Origin: Polytrichum commune
Lineage: Eukaryota; Streptophyta; Polytrichopsida; Polytrichales; Polytrichaceae
Reading direction: 5' to 3'
Length of the DNA: 64,000 bases
Assembly (NCBI GenBank): GCA_950295325.1
Contig: OX485809.1
Coordinates: 38,781,081 to 38,845,080, forward strand
Below are positions 1-11,018 of the stretch, piece by piece. A program made the position numbers and the translations under genes. Position 1 is the stretch's first letter; every line of letters starts with the position of its first letter. Below the pieces are notes generated by a model. That model made no database searches and was not told where the DNA came from. It was given only the letters and a program-made list of their open reading frames with translations.

Positions 1-420
1 TGCTCTTCAAGGTGCTTGTATAGAGAGAATGCCCACTAGGGGCTACAACACTTTTGAAAGTATTACGAGTATTATGAAGGGGAAAAAGTATGTTTATATC
101 AATTGATGTGCTTTTAATTTAACATGTCCAAAGTGAAACTAAAAGCACCTATGGCACAATCAAGACATAATGCACTTTGGTGTTTAGATGAGTACGTTAG
201 GCATGGAATACGCCAACCGTAATGCCGTAGAATCTACTTACATATGAAAGGAATTTGTGTTTAAATTAATTTGGACATATCCTCAAATTTTGGATTTTTT
301 GGTTGCTTCAATTCTATGAGCAAATATGCCGCTGCGCTTCTATGATACCTAAATTCAAGGGAGATGTGTGAGATTTCCCTGGTGATTACTTGAAAGTTAT
401 GTTATTAAAATATGATGGAG

Positions 421-478
421 AACTCTCTCTCTCTCCCCCCCCCCACACGCACACGCACACACACACACACACACACAC
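421..478. repeat. Compound microsatellite (CT)n-(C)n-(CA)n
   Basis: A CT run passes into a C run and then into a CACG/CA run ending near 478. It is plain simple-sequence DNA, likely polymorphic in length. Confidence 0.95.
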
Positions 479-749
479 ATTATATTTGACGTACATAATT
501 AAACATTATGAGAAAAAATGATAAAAGAATTGCTTCAATATCATCATAGTCAACTTTGCATATTTTCTCATAGGATCCTACATACAAGCCTATTGGAGGA
601 TCATATGACAAACTTTTAGCATATCATAATTATGGTCTTGGACTTTGTCCATTTTTACTTAAATATTGGTTAAGGACGATTGGGCACTACCCTAAACCTA
701 CGCATGGATGTTGATGGAATAGCAAGCGAAGGGTAAAGCATATGTGAAT

Positions 750-1203
750 TACACCATTTATGGTATTTAGTGTCACACGCATAATAGTATCACTTACTCT
801 ATTTGGAGACCTATGATAGGTTGCACATTCGATCAATAGCTTTATCATTAGTATCACCTCATGATCCACTAGGTGTTCAAGTGCACTTACTAATATCTTG
901 GCATTTTGTATGCTCAATAATATCTTCCTCTTGCACATTGAAACGTAAACACATGACACTTGTCATCAATATGCTCAATAATATCTTCCCCTTGCATACC
1001 AAAATGCAAAAGTATCATCTCAAGTATCCCAATGTGCTATCCTAATGTCAGAATATAAACATTTCTTCCCTTCAAAAAATTACTTATGTTGACGAATAGT
1101 AACATAGTGGCAATTAGTGGATGTGGCACTTTTAAACCTCTAGGCATCTAGTTTAGACCCTTTGAAAATAGTGTACGTGACACTAAATACCATAGGTGGT
1201 GTA
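750..1203. mobile_element. MITE-like element, TIR family 1, copy A
   Basis: The left end (750-776) and right end (1177-1203) are inverted repeats matching at about 25 of 27 positions. They start TACACC and contain GGTATTTAGTGTCAC on the inner side. Both ends carry a TA, which fits a TA target duplication. The interior (about 400 bp) has no transposase and does not resemble copies B and C, so only the ends are shared. It is probably a non-autonomous DNA element mobilised by a TA-targeting (Tc1/mariner-like) transposase; that superfamily is an inference from the TA alone. Confidence 0.7.
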
Positions 1204-1729
1204 CTTATGTCCTTACATGGACCAAAAACACTCTCATTGATAAAGGAACTGAATCCAAATTTGACACCCTTGTCAATGGTTTCAAGTAAATTGTCAAAGT
1301 GCCATGTCTTCACTTGAAACCTTTTGTGAAAAGTAGATATTTTCTTTGGAACAAAAGTGTATTGTAGTAGTGCATCAAAAGACAAGGATTCATCAACCAC
1401 ACATCATTGTTGAGTCATCCAAGATATGCTTTGAGTCATTACTAATACCAATAATGTTTTCTCATTTCATTCAAATTGGAGATTTTTGGGTTTGGGGTCA
1501 TGGTGTACAAGAAATAGAAATCAAAGGATTGTGTTAACTCAAAACCCGAAGGGAACTAGAACTCTTAAGATTAATTAGTTAGTGTCGCCTTTTTGGGTTA
1601 TACCTCAAACTCGGGATAGAGGCATTGTGGGGATTCGCTTTGGGTTGGTAAGGGTATGTGAGAAGTATAGATGTCAAGGTAAGCGGGTCTTAAAGAACAC
1701 ATTTCTCTTCACACCCACTTCTCATAGGT

Positions 1730-2045
1730 TGGTGAAACATGCAATTAGTGCAAAATGGTTAGCAAATCTAACTTGTGCATGTAGTCATTTTTCTCGTAAT
1801 TTTCAAAGCTTGTATGAATATCCTATGCATTGTCAAAGTGAAATTTCTCGAAATCATTAAATGCTCATACATGTCTCTCGAATTATGTTGAATGTTAAAT
1901 ATCTATAATTGTTAATTAATTATGAGCACATAGTCCAACCCTCTTTTCAACACATGTCTTTTTATATCCATTCTTAGATCCACACTCAACCATTCACCAC
2001 TCAAATATAGGTGTCCAAAGTAGGCACATCTATGTTAGGCTCAAT
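1730..2045. repeat. Dispersed repeat family R1
   Basis: This block contains the phrase 'caattagtgcaaaatggtta' and then text about cattatcaaagtgaa and 'cacatctatg'. Degenerate relatives occur near 23,570-23,800, 45,350-45,600, 45,770-46,010, 49,790-49,900 and 59,060-59,300. I see no coding capacity or clear ends. It is an old interspersed repeat of unknown class. Confidence 0.6.
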
Positions 2046-2311
2046 GAAAAAGTTTGACTACCACTAAGAAGTAGATTAAATTAGTTCAAAACATCCAAGT
2101 TAGATAAAGCTTCTCACGACACATCTGTTTTGATTTGTCAAGAGAATGCTATTGGCTTTATGTAACTGAAAGGGCCCTAAGATAGGTCAATTTGGGCTCT
2201 AAAACCCTAAACCCTACACACCTATATAGAATTGTCAGCCTAGCAAAGGGAATGCATTTTACTAGTTATAAAAATATGTTGAATGAACTCATAACTTTAT
2301 TTAGATCCATA

Positions 2312-2445
2312 CCAGTGTTATGTGGGACTAACAATATTCCATGAAATATTCGTCACATTCGGGACTAAACACGGGAATATTCCATGGAATATTGTCATTC
2401 CCACAAAACATTGTTACGGATTTGAATAATGTTATGCCAAAACTT
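2312..2445. repeat. Short AATATTCC-rich repeat, copy 1
   Basis: About 130 bp with palindromic 'ggaatattccatggaatatt' flanked by 'cccacaaaacattgtta' and 'gaataatgttatg'. Related text lies at about 44,645-44,755, and its right half lies inside TIR element B (7083-7146). It is probably a small non-autonomous element; the ends are not resolved. Confidence 0.55.
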
Positions 2446-2569
2446 TGTTAATCTTCAGCATTTGGATGTCAATGTGTGCTGAAAGCACAAATATATTTAT
2501 TGCCAAATTTTCACTTTGAAGATGATGATGTCTATGTTCTCAATGTTAGTTATGGAGGTTGATTTATCC

Positions 2570-3280
2570 TTGACTTCCCAAGCCTATGAAAAGGTTGTTT
2601 TGAGTGCAATTCACTCAATGTCGGTTGCACGGTCGGTTGTGGAATTTGCATGGACGAGTTTTGAGGTTAAAATGTGATTTCATTGTAAGATCTTGAAACA
2701 TGGGAGGTGAGCAATTTCGAGGGAAAAAAATGTGCATGAACGGTCCTTTGGATTTTTAGATTATAGCAATTAAAGGAAGTGATGCACAAGAAAATGCCAA
2801 TCAAATTCACCTTAAAAAGACCTTCGACCAATCAAATTCACATGGAAAATGACCCACTAGTTGGGGACAACTCAATACTTGAGCACCTTCACCAATTTTC
2901 ATGCCAAAGTGTGCAACCCACAGTAGGTTAGCCACCTTGCATTTGAGTATGTAAACCATCCCATATTTCTAGCCACATATGTGCAAAGAATTCTCTAAAA
3001 AACATAGAAATGTCCAAATGTTAAATTGAACAGTCAATGTATTCACAAAGGCCACTTTTACATGAACACCAAAACAAATTTCATTTTAACCAAAACTAAA
3101 CATCTGTAATGTTTATGCAAAGTTTGTAATGAAGTGGCAAATCGTTGATTGAAGTCAATAGCCTCACATGAGTCTCAACGCAACAAAAACATGACCACTT
3201 CCCATTTCGACATTTTTTACACATTCTAATCATCTCCAAATTGCTTTGGTCATGAGTTTAGAGGTTGATATCCATGTTGA
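2570..3280. repeat. Dispersed repeat family R2, copy 1
   Basis: About 700 bp starting at 'cccaagcctatgaaaaggtt'. It is repeated in the same orientation at about 4525-5200 and in inverted, 5'-truncated form at about 9590-10,015. Shared landmarks are 'gttgttttgagtgca', 'tggacaagttttgag', 'aactcaata.ttgagcacct' and 'ctaatcatctccaaattgc'. No coding frame is conserved between copies. The class is unknown. Confidence 0.75.
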
Positions 3281-3827
3281 CTTGATGTTTATAGTTAGGT
3301 GGGGCTAATTTAGAATACCATCAATGTAAAACAAATATTTATGGGGACCCTAATTTTTGCAAGGGGTCCGAGAATTATACTACGTGGATTGCAAGTGCAC
3401 AAATCAGCATTACATTGATAAAAACCTTGCTTATGGAATGGTATCTCAAATTCAACTAGGTCAACAAACGGGGAGAACCAACATCTATTGATAAATGAAC
3501 CGGTTGAGTTTGAAATAACCAATTGTAGAGTAGAGGCGCCCATAATTGATCACTTAAGAGTTTCTATGTCAAATTTGGAGAAGTACAAGGTGGTGCAATT
3601 TTTCCTTGTGTAGTAAGAAAAAAATCATGTGGACTGCAAATTTGTTGGTAATTTTATTCCTTAAATTGAAACCATTGTGATTTTTGGAAGCCAAAAGTTG
3701 GGCCGAACATATTACCAGCATCTAAAGCGTCAAGCAGACTTAGACCAAGGCATAAAGTGGATGTAAAGTCCTTAATCAAAAGAGAAATTAAAATTTTACT
3801 AAAATAAGAATATTGCAAACAAGTGTT

Positions 3828-4120
3828 TATTATGACATGGTCACCTAATTTTTCATTGAGACAACCAATTTACGTTCTCTTGTTGCAAAACCCAGGTGAC
3901 CACCAAACAATATTCATAAGGACACATGGGATTGCATGTCACTTCCATGGCACTTCCATGCTGCTTTCTCATCCATTTTTTGACAAGCTCGCCGATGGTC
4001 ACTATTGTTTTTGGCAAGCTTGTGTAGAATGAAGCGAGACCACCACTAAGTCTCAACCAATGAGTGAATCTAAATAACGGTGGTCGTGACCACTAGTCAT
4101 TGTTGTAGTGTAAATGGGCC
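3828..4120. repeat. Dispersed repeat family R3, copy 1
   Basis: About 290 bp around 'ttgttgcaaaacccaggtga', 'caccaaacaatattcat' and 'ccattttttgacaag'. Relatives lie at about 7570-7835 and 45,060-45,345. The short open frames across it are not conserved between copies, so they are chance frames. The class is unknown. Confidence 0.65.
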
Positions 4121-4524
4121 TTCAGATGAGATGACCGATGAAACTTTGTTTAACATCAAGATAACCCAAAACAAATTGTTTCATCAAAAAATGAAAGCGA
4201 CTATGTCAAATTTTAATATAATGATATTTATTTATTTAATAAAAAAATGATATAAAATTTTAGATTTTCATCAAAAGCACTGCATTCCAGTCTAATTCGG
4301 CTCTACATTATGCCCCATGACCAAGGATGATGAAAAATGATTTAGGAGTTCCCGTGGTCTAGCTTCAACAGCAGACCATGACTAGAGAAGCCCTAAATCA
4401 TTTTTTCTTATGGGCCTCAGTCATGTGTGTAAAATGGCCACAAATGACATGTTGAAAGTCTTTACTTATTTTGGGAGATGCCAACATGTCAACCTTTTGG
4501 TGCATAGCTTAACCCTTAACGTCC

Positions 4525-5200
4525 CAAGCCTATGAAAGGGTTGTTTTGAGTGCATGTCACTCAATGTTGGTTGTGGAATTTGGATGGACAAGTTTTGAGA
4601 TTAAAATGGGATTTCTTCGTAGGATCTTGAAACACGGGAGATGAGCTATTTCAAGGGCAAAAGTTGGCATGAAAAACCCTTCATATTTATAGATCATAGA
4701 AATTAAGGAAGCACATGAAAATGCCATGTTTAATCCCCGAAAATGAGTGGAATGCTTGTGCGATCCACTTGATGGGAACAACTCAATAGTTGAGCACCTG
4801 AGCCACTAGTTATCATGCCAAAATGTGCAATCCACAATAGGCTAACCAACTTGCAATTAGAGTACGTAAATTGTCTCATACTTCTAACCATGTTTATGCC
4901 AATATTTCCCTAAAATTAAAGCATGCCTAACGTTAAACTGAATAGATGATAGGAGCATAAAGGCCATTTTTAGATGAACTTAAAAAATAATGTGTGCCAA
5001 ATTAAACTTCTTTGATGTTCATGCAAAGTTTGCATTGAAGTGGCAATATATTGAACCCTCGCATGAACTTCCAACACAACAGAAACATGACCACTTCCCA
5101 CTTTAACATTTTTAAACACATTCTAATCATCTCCAAATTGCACATGTCATGAGTTTATGGGCTGATATCCGTGTTGGTTCGATGGTCATAGTTAATTGAT
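4525..5200. repeat. Dispersed repeat family R2, copy 2
   Basis: A direct repeat of 2570-3280 in the same order, diverged by point changes and small indels. The two copies are separated by about 1.2 kb that holds an R3 copy. Confidence 0.75.
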
Positions 5201-6617
5201 TGCGAATGAATGAGTTGGGTGGGGTCTATGTAGGGAAGTAATCATCCATCAACCATACATTGTTTGCTTGGGAAGTTAGGGGTTAACGATTATTCTGGTT
5301 CCCAATTCCCGAAAAGATTTAGTGTGTGACCCATTTACCAACTTGAAGAATACGGCCGGTCCCATTAGGTATCATTTGGATATATCAAAGAAGTAAAGAC
5401 TCGATTGAAATCGAGTTCCGACCTTTTCTTTGAAGTACTTAGGAGTGATTGAAAAGTTCAAAATATGACAACATGTTTAGTTGATTGCTTCATACATTTA
5501 TTAAAAACTTGTTTATTTTTTGACAAATCAACATTGAGAAGCCCTAAGGCACACAATTGTTATCCGTTATTTTATTTTTTATAATCAAACACCTATATGT
5601 GATGGGTGTGTGGTTAGGTGATGATCAAAAGAACAAACACCATAAAAACACGTGTTTAAAAAGAGATTGGACTACAATTTCAAATCGTTTTAACTACTCC
5701 ACACTCAACAGTGAACACAATTGGGATGAAACCTATGTATTCTATCAAGACATCAACAAATGCGTACTTCTAGGTCTCATATGAGCATTATTTCTTGATT
5801 TCCACTCGGGTTGTGTTGTTTCGGCCAGGTTGGTTGTATTTTGGGTTCTCTCTGCAATTGAACTCTCAATTTGTGCCAAAAACAACAACCAAAAAACAAC
5901 TACGTACTTTCAACAAACATAACTAAATAAGGGAAGATACGATTCTCAATCCAATTATGTTGATGCTTCATCATAGATATGCTAATGCAACACAAATTCC
6001 GCTATGTAAATACAATCAATGAAAGTTGAAGATATTCATGAATGACACCCACATGCATTAACACATGAGGGATGATATGATGCTAGTGCCATAACTTTCC
6101 AAACAAATGGGAGCAAGTAGTTGTCGAGTTTTTGCTTTATTTTTCAACTGTGAATGCTTTGAATGCCTCAAAGACTCTTACAAACCAAATCTACGCTCAA
6201 AGGCACAAGTTGCACTCGGAGTGGTGAAAAACATAAACGGTGCATTACTATATGACTCAAAAGCAAGTTCGTTCAATGCATCACCAAAACCATGAAAGAA
6301 GAAAGTGCCTAACTAACTAGCTAACTTAGGAAATGTTAACAATTGAATTGGAAAGCGATTGCATGGATGTCAAAGTGTTCAACATGATGGGTGTGAAAGG
6401 CTACCATGGTACGGTAAGTAGGTAGCGAAGTAAAGCCATGGATTTCCACAAGAGTTTGAAGCATGAGATGCCATGATGAGCCCGGTGAGGGCACGAGTCA
6501 CCACTTGTGATTATTAGAGCATGGGCCCCATGCCATCCCATAACATGAAGTTTCAATGCATGGGCATGGCATGGGCACCGTAGGCTATTATGTAGCGATG
6601 GACATTTACAAGAAAAA

Positions 6618-7469
6618 GAAATACGACTTCAATGTTGCCACCAACATGAATTATGGTGTTGCTTCATTTTTGAGTTGGTTTGAATCTATATGTAATTCTG
6701 AAATAGGCGTTACAAGATTTAGAGGGCACAAGATGATTACACTAAATATGATATTTAATGTCACCAATTCTAATCGTCTTGCTCAATACTAATTGTAAAT
6801 TGCGGTATAGTGTCACCAACACTAAATGTTAACCCAACATTATTTGTCATTCCTTGTAATTTTTTAAAAAAAAGTTGGGGGGGATTATAGACTTACAATG
6901 TTGCAATTACCGCCACTTACCAAACGATTTTTTATCCAAATTCCAATTATCCATGACAAAATTTCGTCACACATTGTTGATAAGAGAAGGCATGGTTTTG
7001 GCCAATGGATGAACTCATCCATCATCCATGACAACATTTCTTCAATTATTCATAAGTTTTGGCATCTAAAAGGCTACATGAATGTGGAGAATATTTTGTG
7101 GAATATTGTCAGTCCCACAAAACATTGTTATGAATCTGAATAATGTTATGTACCATAGCGATATAGAATAGCATATGACACTAAATATCATATTTAGTGT
7201 ACTATCTTCTTTCAAAGGTGAAGGATACGGACAAGCCAATTGGCACCTATCTCCCGCAAGGGCAAAACCCTAGGTTCTCACGTGGTTTGTTGAATATATC
7301 CGGTTCACCAAGGTACCCCTGCTACGATTGGGTGGATTGTAGGTGGTAGGGTGCACCAGAGATCAAGTGCTTGGAAGGTCACCCATTTGAAGACTATTTT
7401 GGCCTTAGGCAACTTAACCTCATAGTTCTCATGAGATCCGGGTTAAGGCCTTGGATTTCAGCTACCCTA
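6618..7469 (-). mobile_element. 5S-rRNA-like retroelement, copy 1 (interrupted by TIR element B)
   Basis: On the minus strand the element begins at 7469 with a 5S-rRNA-like head. The stretch 7450-7367 reads like the plant 5S gene from GGATCC through the TTAAG box to GGGTGACC. A tail follows that runs down to about 6618. TIR element B (6738-7201) splits it; without B the copy is about 390 bp. Head and tail match the copies at 30,860-31,200 and 36,566-37,527. Known relatives of this design are 5S-derived SINEs (SINE3 type) and Cassandra TRIM LTRs. Confidence 0.7.
6738..7201. mobile_element. MITE-like element, TIR family 1, copy B
   Basis: The left end reads TACACTAAATATGATATTTA. The right end at 7201 is its inverted complement with one or two differences. 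The 464-bp element carries no transposase. It is flanked by TA on both sides and lies inside a 5S-like repeat. The uninterrupted relative at about 30,930 has a single TA at the matching site ('aaatactgcctccttcc'), which confirms the boundaries. The interior is shared with copy C (53,101-53,476), plus an extra segment that copy C lacks. Confidence 0.85.
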
Positions 7470-7569
7470 GACATGTACATGTATAGAGTGGTATTTCACA
7501 ATCCACCTAATAAAGACCAATATTTTATTACAAAATGTCCCATAATGGTTGAAGACAATCAACATAACA

Positions 7570-7835
7570 CATATGATGTGTCACGGCATGTGCACTTTCA
7601 TTTTTTGTTTAGACAACAGTTTGGGTTGTCTTGCAACAAAATTTAGGTTGACCACCAAATATTATTCATGGCAGGACATGCATGATTCCATGTCACATTC
7701 CCATTTGTTTTATGACACATTCAATTTTTCTTTTTGGATGACCGAAGTGGGACCGTCACTTGTTTTTCTAACCAATGAGAGAATTTAGAAATCGGTGGTC
7801 ACAATCCGTGGTCACTAGCATAAAAGGCCCTAAGA
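7570..7835. repeat. Dispersed repeat family R3, copy 2
   Basis: It shares 'gaccaccaaatattattcatgg' -like text, the mid-part 'ccatgtcac' and the end 'ggtcac..aatccgtggtcac' with 3828-4120 and 45,060-45,345. No gene is supported. Confidence 0.6.
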
Positions 7836-9042
7836 TTACTCAACCTCAATCAACCGTTCCATTTTCTAAGGGCATGGGCTTGAAAAAGGGTACCAATAGT
7901 CATGGAATGCGTGGTGGTCGTTTGGGGTCCGGCTTGGATTGAATGGTGAGCTCCGTGTGCCCTCTATCTACAACCCCTCCCATTCGCTGAAATAAGGTTT
8001 GTTAGCTAAAAATATAATTTTTGAAATTCCGTTTATTATGTGATTAAAAAATGATTTTTTAGCATGGTTTTTATACTTTGAGTATCATAGCACCATGGTG
8101 CATTGACGTGTGATTGGAGCTTCATTTGACTAGGCTCATTATTTCTGGTTTTTCCTAGGGTTTTTTTGGGAGAGGAGGGGGGGGGGGGGAATTATTTTTT
8201 GCACGAATCATCTATGGTGCTATGGTATGTGATTGAACTATTTTCGGGATAGTGATAATTTGCAACTTTATTGAATTGTGGGACTGCTATGATTGTAGGT
8301 CTTGTTGTAATTAGGTTGGAGCTCATTGATGGAATAACTATGATTAGCTATGATTTCATGGGCTTGTGAAATTAAGGGATGATAGAAGAATATGGCGTTA
8401 TAATCAATAGTCGAACATTGCACAATAACCGTCACTACACATGGGAAAATGGTTCATGGCATTATAATTTACTATACAATGGAAAATCGATCCATGATGG
8501 CTTGCCCAACTATAGTGGGTCTACCCTACCTACTTACATTAAGTTACCTATCCATAGCTAACAACCTATAAGTGCACGTTGTGATGGGCCTATCAACCTC
8601 GCCGCCTAGCTTAGCCATAGCTAATGACCGACACGTGCACAATTGCCATGCACACATCCAATACTAGTATGTGTATATGGATATTTGATAAGTACAACAC
8701 GCTATGCATCTCTTGAGGTAATTTTGGCATGTATGGCAACCACGTGACTCGTTCTTGTGGATTCATCCCATGCCAAACTTGATGTGTTGTAACGGGGAAC
8801 GGGAAGCATTTCATAATGCATTCACAAAGTTTGGGTCAAAACTAAGTAAGTTTGGCTACATACAAAATTCTCACTTTCAAGTCAAATTCTACATGTAATG
8901 AAAACAATAATAGAGAGGCAACGTGTGTGATCATAGCCATAGAAAAAAATTCAATGAGAATACTAAGTATTTGCTACTAAATATCTCAATATGGTAGCGC
9001 GATCGCCATTTGTAAAGGTTGTAGGCTAAGTTTGATTGTTAT

Positions 9043-9270
9043 CTAAGGGTGGCTTAAACCCAAGACCTTGACCCATATTACATGGGAACTCTGAGGTTAA
9101 GTCATCTAAGATTGGAATAATACTTGGATGGGTGACGTTCCTAACACTCAATTTTTGGTGCACTCTACTGCCCGTGATCCACCCAATCATAGTGGGGGTA
9201 TCCGGTGAATTGAATATTTTCAACCAATCATGTGAGAACATAGGGGCTTTGCCCTCGGGGGAGATATGGG
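9043..9270 (+). mobile_element. 5S-rRNA-like retroelement, copy 2
   Basis: The copy starts at AAGGGTGGCTTAAACCC and runs through a 5S-like head (about 9045-9170). The head has the 'gaggttaag' A-box-like segment and the 'ggatgggtgac' C-box-like segment at 5S-like spacing. It ends with 'ggtgcactct', matching the 3' end of 5S rRNA. The tail stops near 9270, short of the tail in copies 1, 4 and 5, so this copy is 3' truncated. Confidence 0.72.
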
Positions 9271-9284
9271 CGCAATTTGAATAA

Positions 9285-9400
9285 CATGGGTGGGCACATG
9301 TCATGCTATGTGTGGGCATGGGTGGGCATGGGTGCGCACATATCATGCTATGGGTGGGCATGGGTGGGCATAGGTCGCTGCTGATGGGCATGGTCTGGGT
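9285..9400. repeat. Tandem 'gggtgggcat' repeats
   Basis: Short tandem units of about 10-12 bases (tgggtgggcatg), partly arranged in longer ~50-base units with 'cacatatcatgctatg'. The minus-strand frame across it (MPTHS-type peptide) only reflects the repeat. Confidence 0.8.
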
Positions 9401-9589
9401 ATGGGTGCAAATTTAAAGGAAAATGTTGGGCTCTAGTTGCCACTCCAATGCAGACTTTGCTTGAACATCAATGGTGCTCATTTTGGTAGAAATGAAATAT
9501 TTTATGATGTTCTTGTAAACATGTCCTTCATGCTCACGTCAACTTTATAATTAAACTTTGGACACTATTTGAATTTTAAGGAATTCATG

Positions 9590-10015
9590 CGATTATGTAG
9601 CTAGAAATGTGGGACATTGCACATATCCACATATCCCAAATGTAAGGCGGCTAGCTCATTGTGGGTTGCACATTTTGGCATGAGAATTTGTGGAGATGCT
9701 CGACTATTGGGTCGCTCCTATCAAGTGGACCACACAATCGTTCCACTCATTTTCTAGGTGAATTTAATTGGTCAAAGGTTTTTTTATTTGGGGCAAAACA
9801 TGACATTTTTGTGTGAACCCCTTCCCATTAATTTTACAATTTGAAATTTTGGATGATATTTCATTACCCCCCCCTGTAAAGTAGCCCATCTCTCATGTTT
9901 CAAGATCCTACAAATATATCCCGCTTCAACCTCATAACTTGTCCATGAGGATTCCGCAAACAACGTTGAGTGAAATGCACTCAAAACAACCCTTTCATAG
10001 CCTTGGGAAGTTAAA
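9590..10015. repeat. Dispersed repeat family R2, copy 3 (inverted)
   Basis: The reverse complement of the first two-thirds of copies 1 and 2. It ends at 'ccctttcatagccttggg' (about 9990-10,008), the inverted start of the family. Confidence 0.65.
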
Positions 10016-10248
10016 GGTTAAGATCGTAGAGAAAGAGAGAGCAAAGTGACACCGACTCTTTGTTGACCCTTGATCATAGTCACGATCTCATGTGTGAATG
10101 CAAAATGGGGTCATAGAGCTTGGCTATGGGCCAAATGTTATTGCCTCCTTTTGGAGGTGCTCCTTTTTGGTAGCTAGGTGCTAAGGTAGCATGACACTAC
10201 ATTCACTTTGTTTTTCCTTGTGCCGAAGGTTTTAATTTTCCAAACACT

Positions 10249-10420
10249 CAAGGGTGGCTTAAACCCAAGGCCTTTAACCCAATCCCATGGGAGCTATGAG
10301 GTTAAGCCATCCATGGCCAATATAGTATTCAGACGGGTGACATTCTTAATGCTTGACTTTATAGTGCACCCTATCACCCATATTCCACCCAATAATAGTA
10401 GGGGCATCTAAGTGAACTGA
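10249..10420 (+). mobile_element. 5S-rRNA-like retroelement, copy 3
   Basis: It starts at CAAGGGTGGCTTAAACCC, continues through a 5S-like head with 'gaggttaagccatc' and 'gacgggtgacatt', and ends in 'gtgcaccctatcaccc' plus a short tail. The start coincides with copy 2, which argues that this is the true 5' end of the element. Confidence 0.72.
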
Positions 10421-10689
10421 GTACCTTTATCAAATTCATTACAAGTCACTATGTGCGGATGTCAAGAAATGTAACATTCCAAGACAACAAGCTATCACTA
10501 CCCACCAAGAGTCACATCACAATGTATTATCACATTCTACAAATTTAAAAATATATGGTATCGCTAAAAAAATAGCATATAATAAATACGAACATGCTAA
10601 AAGCATTTAGGGGGATTAAACTCACGTTTTGGCCAGGTTGTTTGGGAGTTTGATCCAAAGACAAGTTTACGCTTCAGTCTAATGTAATG

Positions 10690-10930
10690 TAGGTTTGTAG
10701 AATACACCTTAAACTTTGTAATATCAACCTCATGAATGTCACTCCTTTTCTTATATCCCGAAACCCTAGGGAACATATGTTCTCGGTTTAAATGTCACTC
10801 TTTGTTGTCACACTTCCCTCCCATATATCGTTTAGTCATGCTTGTTCCCGGATCCTCTGGAGGAAGCACGAGTAGAATTACCTTGGCCCATTTACCTTCA
10901 TTACATGTTACTTTGTTCTCTTGACAAAAT
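10690..10930. repeat. Dispersed repeat family R4, copy 1
   Basis: It contains 'gaaaccctagggaacatatg', then 'gttgtcacacttccctccca'. Relatives lie at about 28,440-28,900 and 52,440-52,770. The full copies begin 'aaactccgtaatatca' and end near 'ttg(g/a)ttgccacaggtg'. No coding capacity; class unknown. Confidence 0.65.
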
Positions 10931-10952
10931 ACCTTTGTGTTGTTTGCTTGTG

Positions 10953-11018
10953 TGTGTGTGTGTGTGTGGTTTTTTTTTTTTTTTTTGGGGGGGGGTGGGG
11001 GTGGTGGTGGTTAAGGGG
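10953..11018. repeat. Compound microsatellite (GT)n-(T)n-(G)n
   Basis: A GT run, a T run of about 16 and a G-rich run with GTGGTG. Confidence 0.95.

Noticed and set aside
2195-2220. Two telomere-like CCCTAAA units
   Set aside because: Two units are expected by chance in AT-rich plant DNA and there is no array.
9043-10420. The two plus-strand 5S-like copies as a pair of LTRs of one element
   Set aside because: The 1 kb between them is an inverted R2 repeat and tandem repeats, with no primer site or polypurine tract seen.
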